Positions 42,666 through 52,500 of a stretch of 64,000 nucleotides of DNA are shown in pieces (the first letter of the stretch is position 1; the number at the start of each line of letters is the position of its first letter). Under the pieces are notes generated by a model. That model was not told where the DNA came from and did no database searches. It saw only the letters and a list, made by a program, of their open reading frames with translations. A program made the position numbers and the translations under genes. This DNA comes from Paenibacillus pinihumi DSM 23905 = JCM 16419 (lineage in GTDB: Bacteria; Bacillota; Bacilli; Paenibacillales; Paenibacillaceae). Location: contig NZ_AULX01000012.1 of NCBI RefSeq assembly GCF_000422505.1, forward strand, positions 124,001 through 188,000. The letters are read 5' to 3'.

Positions 42666-43828
42666 GTATACGGGTAAAGCTTCAAGAGGGTCCTGTTGTC
42701 ATTGAGCAATTTCTGCTGGAATGTTATTTGAATCCGGGGATAGCCACCAAGGAGCTGGCGCGCAGAACGCTGATCCCGATCCCGCTGGCGACTGCGATTA
42801 AAAAGGAGCTGATCCGGGAAGGTATGCTCATGCAGGACCGGGGCGTCCGGTGTACCCTGTCAGGAGAAAATGCGATCGAAGAGCAGTGGGGCTACAGAGG
42901 ATTGAACAAGGAGTTGTATCTGAAGCTTATGGCGAACGACTCAGATTGGACCCTGTTGCTTCAAGACATGATGTCCGGGGTTCAGAATTATTTCCTTCAG
43001 CGTCCGCAGGCAGATGTTCAAATTGATCAATCCAAGTGTACAGCAGAGACTAGCATGAAGCGGGCAATACTGTGCCTGAAGCAGCATGCGCTAATAGGGA
43101 AGCGTATCCTTTGTGTCGGAGATGACGATCTGGTAAGCGTATCAATCGGGCTTCTATTGAAGCGGCTGTTCCCGGCAGGCGGGCATACCAAGACTTCTGT
43201 TACTGTAGTGGATATCGATAAACGCTTCTTAGATTATATCGGCGGAATTGCGGTGCAGGAGCAGCTGTCGATTGAATGCTTGCAGCATGATTTGCGGCAG
43301 CCCGTCCCTGATCAATTATGCGGGCAATACGATTGTTTCTTTACAGATCCGCCGTATACACTGCAAGGGATGAGCTTGTTTTTGTCCCGCGGGATTCTTG
43401 CTCTGAAAAGGAGCAAGGGGCAGCCTGTATTTTTGTCCTTTGCTCATCAGCCCCCGGAATCCATGCTGGCCATGCAGCGTGAGTTTATCCGTATGGGCTT
43501 GACCGTCGGGGCCAATTATCCCCGGTTTAATACGTATGAGGGGGCCGAAATGATCGCGAACCATAGTCAGATGTTTGTATTGCGGACAACGGACAAGACA
43601 GCTCCAGAATACATGGATGTATTTGCAGATGCGTTATACACAGGAGAAGTGAAGCGCACGATCCGTACGTATCAATGCAAAACATGCCATTCAGAGGTGC
43701 TTGTTGGCGCGCAGTTGAATATTCCAACCATAGAGCAACTCAAAAATCGGGGATGTCCGAGCTGCGGCAGTGATACGTTCGATCTGATCAGAAAGACAAA
43801 CGCCAATCCCGACTCAAATAAAAATTAA
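42644..43828 (+). CDS. BpsA-family branched-chain polyamine synthase
   Basis: This protein of about 394 residues resembles N4-bis(aminopropyl)spermidine synthase. An N-terminal winged-helix-like part (VVIEQFLLECYLNPGIATKE) precedes a Rossmann catalytic core with VGDDDLVSVSIGL, VTVVDIDKRFLDYIG and the acidic active-site FFTDPPYTLQGM. Four cysteines form a likely zinc site at the C-terminus (CKTCHSE and CPSCGSD). No ATG, GTG or TTG exists in frame between the upstream stop (42611) and 42728. The homology-like N-terminus and GGGGAGG at 42628-42634 point to ATT at 42644 or ATC at 42641 as the start. A TTG at 42728 would delete the conserved N-terminus. Confidence 0.8.
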   Translation: MKFIEQISIRVKLQEGPVVIEQFLLECYLNPGIATKELARRTLIPIPLATAIKKELIREGMLMQDRGVRCTLSGENAIEEQWGYRGLNKELYLKLMANDSDWTLLLQDMMSGVQNYFLQRPQADVQIDQSKCTAETSMKRAILCLKQHALIGKRILCVGDDDLVSVSIGLLLKRLFPAGGHTKTSVTVVDIDKRFLDYIGGIAVQEQLSIECLQHDLRQPVPDQLCGQYDCFFTDPPYTLQGMSLFLSRGILALKRSKGQPVFLSFAHQPPESMLAMQREFIRMGLTVGANYPRFNTYEGAEMIANHSQMFVLRTTDKTAPEYMDVFADALYTGEVKRTIRTYQCKTCHSEVLVGAQLNIPTIEQLKNRGCPSCGSDTFDLIRKTNANPDSNKN

Positions 43829-43840
43829 TAAAGACAAAGA

Positions 43841-43871
43841 GCAGAAAAGGGTCATATTGGCCCCTTTCTGC
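43841..43871 (+). terminator. bidirectional terminator between bpsA-like and sodC-like genes
   Basis: GCAGAAAAGGGTC pairs with GGCCCCTTTCTGC around a short loop. T-rich sequence follows on the plus strand and a weaker T-rich stretch follows on the minus strand; the genes converge here. Confidence 0.7.
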
Positions 43872-43881
43872 CCCGTTTTAT

Positions 43882-44412
43882 TTACTTAATAACACCGCAT
43901 GCAATGCGATTGCCGGAATTGCCGGACGGATCGGTCATGTAGTCATCCTCTTTCTCATGGATGACGATCGCAGTGCCGCCTTCCTTGAGCAAGGAGTTCG
44001 GTTTGCCGCGAAGAAGGGTAACGTGGGCGCTCGTAATATCGGCATCCACTTTTCCGTCTTCATTTACATTAATGTTTGGCAGATCGCCGCTATGGTAACC
44101 CTTCGGGTTATTGAAGCCATGCTGCTTGCTTGTCGGATTGAAATGGTCACCGGCGGTTTTGAAGTCCGGGGTATCGCATTTCCCGACATTATGAAAGTGA
44201 ATGCCATGCTTGCCTGGCGCCAGCTTCTCAGCTTCCAGGTGGATATGCACGTTGTCTCCTTGCTGGGTCAGCTTGGCAGTGCCAATATTTTGACCCTCGC
44301 TGTTAATAATCGGGACAACCAGAGCACCTGCGGGAGCTTTGTTGTCCGCGGCAGCTGTTCCAAGAGCAGAAGTCAAAAAAATTAAACAGGCGAACATCGC
44401 TATTTTTTTCAT
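43882..44412 (-). CDS. exported Cu/Zn superoxide dismutase-family protein
   Basis: This 176-residue protein has a signal peptide (MKKIAMFACLIFLTSALGTA). The metal-site motifs are LAPGKHGIHFHNVGKC (two copper His), GDHFNPT, HGFNNPKGYHSGDLPN and the C-terminal AIVIHEKEDDY, then DPSGNSGNRIACGVI with the conserved Arg and the second disulfide Cys. All ligand positions expected of SodC are present. It acts outside the membrane, dismutating superoxide. It is a single gene on the minus strand, and convergent with the polyamine synthase. Confidence 0.9.
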   Translation of the reverse strand: MKKIAMFACLIFLTSALGTAAADNKAPAGALVVPIINSEGQNIGTAKLTQQGDNVHIHLEAEKLAPGKHGIHFHNVGKCDTPDFKTAGDHFNPTSKQHGFNNPKGYHSGDLPNINVNEDGKVDADITSAHVTLLRGKPNSLLKEGGTAIVIHEKEDDYMTDPSGNSGNRIACGVIK

Positions 44413-44626
44413 GTGTATCCTCCAAGTGTATAGTTGTTAGTTGCTTACGCAAAACCAATGCTTTTAGTTTGTACATAAATTTGGATAATATGTATGGAAG
44501 GGATGATTATCTTCCGCTTATTTCGTTTAACAACATAGTAATTGGCTAATTGGCCTGCTGCAGCAAGGCATTTACAGGGGAAGCCGTGTATACTTTTGAT
44601 TCTGAATCACAAAATAAGCAAGGATA

Positions 44627-44660
44627 TTGACATCCTTAACTGTAACTGATAATATTACAG
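44627..44660 (+). promoter_or_regulatory. Rrf2 gene promoter with overlapping operator
   Basis: TTGACA (44627-44632), a 17-base spacer and TAATAT (44650-44655) form a near-consensus promoter. The inverted repeat CTGTAA-N9-TTACAG (44640-44660) covers the -10, as expected for autorepression by the Rrf2 protein encoded 20 bases downstream. Confidence 0.75.
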
Positions 44661-44680
44661 TATGAATCGGGGTGCCATAT

Positions 44681-45106
44681 ATGAACAGCGAATTTACAAT
44701 AGCCGTCCATAGTCTTGTGCTGCTGGCTCACCTGCCAGGAAGGATGGCGCGCAGCGAATATATCGCTGAGAACGTGCAGACCCATCCTGCCCGAATTCGT
44801 AAAGTGATGGGCTTTCTAAGGCGTGAGGGCTTTGTCGAGACCCGGGAAGGAACGCGCGGCGGCTATAAGCTTATAGCTGATCCTTTGACCGTTACACTCG
44901 GCGACATCTATCGCTGTATAGCCAAGGGTACACTCAGTCCAAGCTGGTGTTCAGGTGATCCGGAAATGGATTGTGTAGTAGGTTCCAATATGCAAGAGGT
45001 AATGAGCAGTATTTTCTGTACCGCAGAGCGTCATCTTGAGACCCATTTTAACGGGATTACAATTCAAGATGTGCTTGGTCAGATTCACGACTGCGAGGAT
45101 TGTTGA
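44681..45106 (+). CDS. Rrf2-family transcriptional regulator
   Basis: This 141-residue winged-helix regulator begins MNSEFTIAVHSLVLLAHLPG. The recognition region is VQTHPARIRKVMGFLRREGF and the wing is TREGTRGGYKL. Cysteines occur at about 88, 97 and 112 and as CEDC at the C-terminus. They could form a redox or metal site, although the classic iron-sulfur spacing is not seen. It resembles the YwnA/YwgB branch. ATG at 44681 fits the CGGGG site; an upstream GTG is inside it. The next gene is thioredoxin, which suggests a thiol-redox role. Confidence 0.9.
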   Translation: MNSEFTIAVHSLVLLAHLPGRMARSEYIAENVQTHPARIRKVMGFLRREGFVETREGTRGGYKLIADPLTVTLGDIYRCIAKGTLSPSWCSGDPEMDCVVGSNMQEVMSSIFCTAERHLETHFNGITIQDVLGQIHDCEDC

Positions 45107-45164
45107 TGTGACGGGTATTCCCTAAACATAGCTACATTATTATTATATTGAGAGGATGATTACA

Positions 45165-45476
45165 ATGGCAGTAGTATTGACTAAAGATAACTTTAATCAA
45201 AGCATTGAGAGCGGCGTATCGGTTGTAGATTTCTGGGCTCCATGGTGCGGACCTTGTAAAATGCAGCTTCCAATCGTAGAAGAGCTGGCAACTGAAATGG
45301 AAGGCCAAGCTACGATCGGCAAAATCAACGTGGATGAAGAGCCTGAACTGGCTTCCCAATTCGGCGTAATGAGCATCCCGACTCTGATTCTGTTCAAAGA
45401 CGGTCAACCAGTTGACAAAATGGTTGGTCTGCAAAGCAAAGACGCGCTCAAAGGCAAGATCCTGGGCCAGCTGTAA
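45165..45476 (+). CDS. trxA: thioredoxin
   Basis: This 103-residue thioredoxin has the active site WCGPC (Trp27, Cys28-Cys31) in VVDFWAPWCGPCK. The cis-Pro loop is MSIPTLILFKDGQ, and length and fold are complete. It reduces protein disulfides in the cytoplasm. I chose ATG at 45165, with AGAGGA eight bases upstream. It lies 58 bases after the Rrf2 gene on the same strand. Confidence 0.96.
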   Translation: MAVVLTKDNFNQSIESGVSVVDFWAPWCGPCKMQLPIVEELATEMEGQATIGKINVDEEPELASQFGVMSIPTLILFKDGQPVDKMVGLQSKDALKGKILGQL

Positions 45477-45495
45477 TTTATACGTTTCGTAAAAG

Positions 45496-45555
45496 AACCT
45501 CCTGCTTAGGCGGCTACCCCACGAGGGATGCTGCTTGGCAGGAGGTTTGTTTTTG
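45496..45555 (+). terminator. terminator after trxA
   Basis: AACCTCCTGC (45496-45505) pairs perfectly with GCAGGAGGTT (45538-45547), followed by TGTTTTT. The loop is long, about 32 bases, and partly self-complementary. Confidence 0.7.
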
Positions 45556-45571
45556 TTATGGCTGACTATAG

Positions 45572-45754
45572 AAGTTGAACAAAAGAAACAGAGGTGGGAT
45601 AGCCAGAGTGTGAAAGGATTCTGTAGAAGCGAAGCGGTCGCCTTTGTTCCCGGATTTCCCTCTTACCTGTCGTTCGATCAAGAAATCCGGGAACAACAGC
45701 GATCGGAAGAACCTTTCACACGTCGGCCCTGACCGAAAGTCATTTGTTCAACTT
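45572..45754. repeat. 183-bp nested inverted repeat
   Basis: Three sets of perfect arms are nested about one centre. AAGTTGAACAAA (45572-45583) pairs with 45743-45754. GTGTGAAAGG (45608-45617) pairs with 45712-45721. TTGTTCCCGGATTTC (45644-45658) pairs with 45682-45696. The internal spacers between arms are nearly equal in length on both sides. This looks like a dispersed palindromic element or a structured RNA. No coding frame with a start lies in it. Confidence 0.75.
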
Positions 45755-45769
45755 ATATAGTATTAAAGG

Positions 45770-46288
45770 CTATTTGAGCACGACTTCAACCGGTTCGTCG
45801 TAGCCGGTCGGGCCGGCATCATAGTAGAAATAGGTTTGCCCGGAAATGACTTTCGTCAGATCGGGTTCTCTGAGGGAACCACTGATTTGAAGGAATACCT
45901 TTTTGGATGTTGACTCTTGCAAGGGTATTTTCCCGGCTATTATGAGATGTCTTATAATTGTGCCACTCTCTACAGTCGGATACCCGCTTTTAACATACAT
46001 GGAGCGATTCGAACTTCTTATAATATTTTTTTCGTCATTGTATTTGGAATAAAATTTGGATCTGTCCCGCTTCTGAAGTGTAATCATACCAATAGAGTAG
46101 TCTTCCTGATCATACAGATAATGCTTAAACCACTTATCATCATGGGAGAGGATGAGTTGATTTGGTTTTATGCCGTTCTTTAATAAAATTCCTGTGGGAA
46201 TGTAGTTGAAAAAGAAATATCCGGTGGGGAGGGCAAGGACGGTTAAGAATAAGACCCGTTTGCTAAGTGATTTGAAACTTAATTTCAG
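45770..46288 (-). CDS. small membrane-anchored protein, probable CTG start
   Basis: This 172-residue protein has an N-terminal basic region and one helix (KRVLFLTVLALPTGYFFFNY). An external domain follows with NGIKPNQLILSHDDKWFK, IRHLIIAGKIPL and, at the end, ISGQTYFYYDAGPTGYDEP. The frame is open from a TGA upstream, and no ATG, GTG or TTG lies before the membrane helix. CTG at 46286-46288 sits six bases after GGAGGGG and is the best start. The first ATG in frame (46087) would remove the helix. Function unknown. Confidence 0.6.
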   Translation of the reverse strand: MKLSFKSLSKRVLFLTVLALPTGYFFFNYIPTGILLKNGIKPNQLILSHDDKWFKHYLYDQEDYSIGMITLQKRDRSKFYSKYNDEKNIIRSSNRSMYVKSGYPTVESGTIIRHLIIAGKIPLQESTSKKVFLQISGSLREPDLTKVISGQTYFYYDAGPTGYDEPVEVVLK

Positions 46289-46597
46289 TAGAATCCCCTC
46301 CAGGCAAGCGGTTAATCTCGTTCAACGTTATTTATCTGCTTCAAAATGTATTCGCGAATTCAAGTTCACTATTATTTTCTGTTTTTACTACTATAAACCC
46401 TTCTCTGTTACTTTATTTATTGCAGCAAAACAATTCTATGATCTCCATGCGTAATATAACACCTACTTTTTTTAGAAATGCACATCGTTATGAAAGCGAT
46501 TCCAAATTATGATAAAGGGGTGAACAATTTACATAAGCGAGTGCTTGCGGTGATTGGCGTGTATGCTGCACTTGCGTATCCTTGGGAGGTCTGTGCA
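46289..46597. other. intergenic region between divergent genes
   Basis: About 310 AT-rich bases hold the control regions of the minus-strand gene and the giant GH87-like gene. The frame of the latter is open back to 46478, but the best ribosome site and the signal peptide begin at 46598. I identified no clear promoter. Confidence 0.4.
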
Positions 46598-49500
46598 ATG
46601 AAACGTGCAAGGTCTATTTTGGCATTTATGCTGGCATTGCTGCTCGCGCTTACATCAGCACCTGTTTATGCGAATGAAGCGGTGCCGCAGGGAGAGGGCG
46701 GTACGCAGCAAGAAGTAGCGCAGGAGCTGACGGCTGTCCCTGAGCCGGATTCCGGCTATGTTAGAATTCAGAACAAGTGGAAGCAAAATTATTTGTACGA
46801 GGATACAAGCGGCATCGTTCGTTACGGATTTCCGAGCTATGAGGACAAGTCATCCCATTGGCTCATCGAAGACTATCAAGGCAATAAGCGTATCCGCAAT
46901 CGTGCGACCGGCCACTACATTACAGTTGCCGACGTCCAGAAGAGAAGGGATGCGCTGACAAGCCGGGAAATTACAACGAGCACGCTTGCGGACCAATGGA
47001 CCATTCATGAGTCTAACCGCGCGGGTTACATGGTCATCAAGAGTGCAACAGTGCCGGAGAACGCCAACCTTGTCATCCACCAGGAGGACCAGCTCGGCTT
47101 TGCCGAGGTGAGCAATGATATCAATATCACCTTTGAGAGCCCGCAATGGGCGTTTGAGCCTGTGGAGGTTGCTGCTCCGGTTCGGCTAGCCAACAAGTTT
47201 CGTGCCGGGCAGTATTTGTATGAAGGAGAGGACGGTGCTGTAGATTATGGGGAAATTCTGCCTCTGAATCACAGTTCACATTGGATTCTGGAGCCGGGTA
47301 CAGCACCTGATACGTATCGTCTAAAAAACCGTGCGACCGGGCACTACGTGACACAGGGCTTATTTTCGGACCCTATTAAAGCAGGGCCTTTGGATAATAC
47401 AGCCAAGAGCGAATGGATGATCAATCCAGCCGTAAACGAAGGATACATCAACATCCAGAATGTAGATGCCTACCAGGCGGAAGAGTCCAAAATCTATCTT
47501 CTGAATACCCAGTTCGATGATATTCACGCACGTTCTAACGACTGGTCTGTGCCGGAGCGGGACAATGCCCAGTGGCGGGTGGAAGTGGCCCCGGACGTAA
47601 AACCATACCGCATTGCGAATTTCACGACTGAAAAGGTCAGCAATGCCTATTTGTATGAAGCAGATGGTATTGTGAAATATAGTTCGCTAACGACCGATCC
47701 TGGGCAGAGGGCTCTCTATCAATGGGAGACGGAGGATATGAACGGCAAGAAGCGGCTGCGCAATCTGGCCACCGGCCACTACATTACAAGAGAAGGTGCC
47801 GGTTCCGCTACTGACCCGCTGAGGGCAGCACCGAATGAGGACATTACAACTGAGGACCAGTGGACACTTGCAGACTCCAAACTTTACGACGATTACAAAA
47901 CGATTCAAAGCCAGGCAGGCCCAGCCGAGTATCTGCATATTCAAAACAGCACTGGTGCTGCCCAGGCAGGAGCAGTTTTGCCGGAGGAGGATGCAGCACA
48001 ATGGCTGTTCGAGGACCCGACTCTTAGTGGCGATGGTTCTCCGCAATACTTCCGCATAGAAAATGCATGGCAGCCTTTTGTGCTCTATGAGGATGAAGCC
48101 GGGCAGTTGAAGTATGGAAATGTTGCCAGGGATGATCACAAAGGACAGTGGCTGATCGAACGCTATAATGGGCGCAAGCGGATTCAAAACCGCGCGACGG
48201 GCCATTTCATCAATCTGCAGCATGTGTCTGAAGGAAGAATCAGCGTGTCTGAGGTTGAGGACGATTGGAAAAGTGCAATCTGGGTCATTAAGGATACTGG
48301 CGGCACGAACCTGATTCATAGTGTGCTGGATGCCAATGATGTTGAGGGACAGCAAAAATATATCAGTCTGCAAAACCTGACCAAGTATGCGGAATACGGA
48401 ATTATTAATCCAGGCTGGGGCAGTCCCCAATGGAAGTTTGAATTAGTAGCGGATACTGGCCTTACGAATGTAAGGCTGAAGAACAAAGCGACAGGCAGCT
48501 ATCTATACGAAGTAACAGAGGCAGGAGATGAGCTGGCCAAAGTGAAATACGGCGAGCTTCCGGAGACGGACCATCGTTCGGTCTGGTATTTGGAGAGAAC
48601 AGGGGACGGGCCGACATCCGTAAGGCTGAAAAATCTGCAGACCGGCCATTATGTTTCCATGGAGCATGTGGGCGATGATGTCAAGGAGGATGCGCCGCCA
48701 CAGCAAATCATTGCGGAAGGTGATATCTGCACTTGCTGGGGCAGCGCAAAATGGCTGATGGAACCGGGTGTTGAAGAAGGCCTGACAGTGCTGAAAAGCG
48801 GCTGGGCCGGACATCTGCTATATGCAGATGAGCAGGGCTTTACGAAGGTCAGCAAGCTCGTAGCCGAATCAGAAAGCGCGCAATTTTCAGTGGAGCCTGT
48901 AACACTACCTTCCGAGCCGCTTACGGATGCGCCAATCCGGATCAAAAATAAGGCTAACGGTCAATTTCTGTACGAAAACAGCGGTGGTATTGTCCTTTAT
49001 GGCACAGTAGCTGAGAATAACGGCTACAGCCATTGGCTGATTGAAAATCATGATGGTGTACAGCGGCTCAAAAACCGTGCCACGGGCCACTATGTTACGA
49101 TGAACAGCGACTATGCCTTCCTTGAAGTGAAGGATGTCGAAGCCGGAAATATTGCTTCACAGTGGGCCATTGAAAAATCGCCGAGCGGAGCCGAATACTT
49201 CATTCGGAGCTTGAACGGCAAGTATAATGATGAGCTGGTTCATGTTCAAAATAATGCCGGCTATCCGGAGCGCGGATTGTATCCGGCCTCATTCGGCACG
49301 GTGCAATGGACCTTTGAGCTGGCTCCGGAGCAGTTCGAGACGCCGAATATGGGCGAAGCGAAAACGAACGATACGGCTACGCCGATTTTCAGCGCGAATA
49401 ATTATGTCAGAATCAAAGGGAAGACAGGTGCAGGTTATCTGTATGAAGGTGACGGCAAGGTCCTGATTGGCTCCGTAGAGGAAAATAGCTACAGTTCGCA

Positions 49501-52500
49501 ATGGCTGCCGCAGGATTTTAATGGTCGTATGCTGCTTAAGAACAAAGCGACAGGCCATCTGATGGTTTGGACTGAAGCGGGACTTGTGGCCCTGCCGGGC
49601 GATGTCAGAGGCAATGATGCTGCACAGTGGACGCTCGAAGCCCGTGTAGGCTATCAACAGTTTCTCAATGCCGCGGCAGATAAAGGAGTGCTGCTGCTTG
49701 ACGGAGAGCAAGTGGATTATGGTGTAACTGAAATTGTAGAACAATCACTGTGGCAGCTGGAGCCTGTCGCTTCCGATCAGGTGTATGAAGCGGAAAAAGC
49801 ATTTTACTCGGGCAGTAACTCAACGGGGACTTCGTATGAAGGTTATAGCGGTGAAGGCTACACAGGAAGCTTCACAGCAACTGGTGACAAGATCACGTTT
49901 ACAGTACATGCCCAATCTGCGGGCAGCTATAACGCCGTGCTTCGTTACTTTGATGCGACTGCCGGAAGCAAAACCTTAAGTCTGTATATTAATGGTCTCA
50001 AAGTCAAGCAGCATTCCTTTCATTCAGCAGGTCCGCGGGCAAGTTGGCTGACGGCGGAAATTGCAGTTCAACTGCGAAAAGGAGTCAATACCATCACGCT
50101 GCAGAAGGATGCTGCAGACACTGGAGGCATCTGGTTTGACAGCCTGACTGTGAAGGACAGCATTGGCCTTGATTACCGCGGTGCGACAGTGCCTTATATC
50201 ACCTATGAAGCCGAACATGGCAAGACGAACGGCGAACGAATTGGTCCGTCCCGCACTTACGGGGAGATCGCTTCGGAAGCCTCGGGACGCCAGGCGGTAA
50301 AGCTGGTGAATGAAGGCGAGTATGTGGAGTTTGAGCTGGCTAAGCCGGCCAATTCCCTTGTGCTGCGTTATGTCATTCCAGACAGCGAGAATGGCGGCGG
50401 ACGCAATGAGACACTTGCACTCTATGTCAATGGCGTCTTCAAGCAAAATCTGGAACTGAGCTCCAAGCATGCATGGGCATATGGCAGCTACCCGTGGTCT
50501 AAGGATCCAAAACAGGGAAATGCACATCGCTTCTTTGCCGAAATTCATGCGCTGATTGGCGACATTGAGGCAGGCTCGACGATTCGCCTGCAAAAAGATG
50601 CCGGAAATAAAGCCGAATATTACGTCATTGACCTGGTGGATCTGGAGCAGGTAGACAGACCTTTAGCGATGCCAAACGGATTCCTGTCTGTAACCGATTT
50701 TGGTGCTGTATCAGGTGACGGCAATGATGATACAGAGGCACTCAATCGTGCGGTAACAGCTGCCAAGGAGCAGGGCAAGGGAGTATGGTTCCCGCAAGGC
50801 GAGTTTGTGCTGGATTTAGATAATATTATTCTGGATAACATCATCATTCGCGGAGCAGGCATGTGGTACACCAAGCTGATTGGAGCCAAATTTATCGGAA
50901 AAGGCGCGAACATTGGCGTCTATGATCTTCTGATTGACGGAGACTTGAATGTTCGAGATGATGAAGCACTGACACATGCATTGTACGGCGGTTTCGGACC
51001 TGGCTCGGTCATCCAGAATGTATGGGTGGAGCATTCCAAGACAGGACTATGGCTGTCCCGGGTCAGAGGCAGCGTGGAAATGACTGAAGGCTTGCATATG
51101 GTTGGACTGCGGCTGCGCAATCTGATGGCGGACGGCATCAACTTCTCGGTCGGTACGAAAAACAGCCTGATGGAGCAAACGGTTGTCCGCTATCCGGGAG
51201 ATGATGGCATTGCCATCTGGTCCGCGGAAAATGTAGCGAGCATCAACAACACGGCGCGCTTCAATACAGTAGCCCTGCCATGGCTGGCGGACAATTTCGT
51301 TATTTTCGGCGGAATCGGCAACAAGCTTCAAGACAGTATCGGCACAGACACGATCACTGGCGGGGCAGGTATTGCTGTCTCGACACGCTTCAATCCGGTA
51401 GAATTCGGCGGGACGACGATTGTCGAACGCAATACACTGCTTCGTACGGGAAGTGCGGATAAGGCATATACGATCAACCTTGGAGCCATCTGGCTTTTTG
51501 CCGGGGAAAAGGATATCAACAGCCCGATTATTTTACGGGACAATGTGGCCTTGGACAGCACTTTTGCAGGTCTGATTATCCACGGCGGCGGCTTCAATAT
51601 GAACCATGTATCGCTGCAAAACCTCGTTCTGGACGGTATGGGGACGAATGGTATTGATGTAACGGACAATGTTGCGGGCAATCTCCAGGCCGACAACATT
51701 ATCGTACGCGGCGAGAGAATTGCCATGATTAACAATACGAATGACAAGCTGACCTTCACGGAGAGCAATGAAGGCTTCGCCAGCAGGCCCAAGCCTTTCC
51801 TTGTTAAGTTGGAGGACGGCAGCCGCGGACCAATCCAGCTTGCTAAAGGAGATAAAAAGACATTGAAGGTGCTGGATTCATCCGGTACAGATGTGACAGC
51901 TGCGGCGGCGATTACATTTGCCAAAGCGGGCATCGCGGTTGTTGATGGGACGAATCGTCTCACAGCGCTAAAACCGGGCGCAACAACAATGACTGTCAAA
52001 TATGGTGCTGAGAGCCGTGTCTTTACGGTTGAAGTCAGCGGTGCCGAAGACCCTGTATATTATCCGGGCAGCGTCCCTTCAATTACTCCCGACAAACCGG
52101 ACGCCAAGCTGAAAGAGCAATCCCGGAGCAAGCAGCAGCGCATTGTGTTCAGCCAGTCTGAACTTGACACTAACGGACAGCTGTCATTCTCTGCTGAAAA
52201 GCTGCTGGAGGCGGCAAAAGAAAGTCCGGACAGTGTTCTGGTCATCGAGCAGGGAACAGCGGTCTATGAGTTTCCGCTGGCGCTTGTAAAAGGCTTGCTG
52301 GAGCAAACGAAGCTGAAGATCGACAGCAAACTGGTTTGGAGCTTCACGGTGAAAGCTGTTGAGCAGGAAACAGCAGATTCGATTTCCAAAAAAGCTGCGG
52401 CTTCAGGAATCAAGCTTGCCGGTCAGCCGATTGAGTTTGGCATAGACATATCTGATGGCAGCCAATCGGTTGCAATAACAAGCCTGGGACATCATTATGT

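Noticed and set aside
42728-42730. TTG start for the polyamine synthase
   Set aside because: It would remove about 28 residues of family-like N-terminus and has no ribosome site, whereas GGGGAGG sits before ATC/ATT at 42641/42644.
45535-45732. 65-codon frame across the nested inverted repeat
   Set aside because: It starts inside a terminator and runs through the palindromic element; there is no ribosome site or domain.
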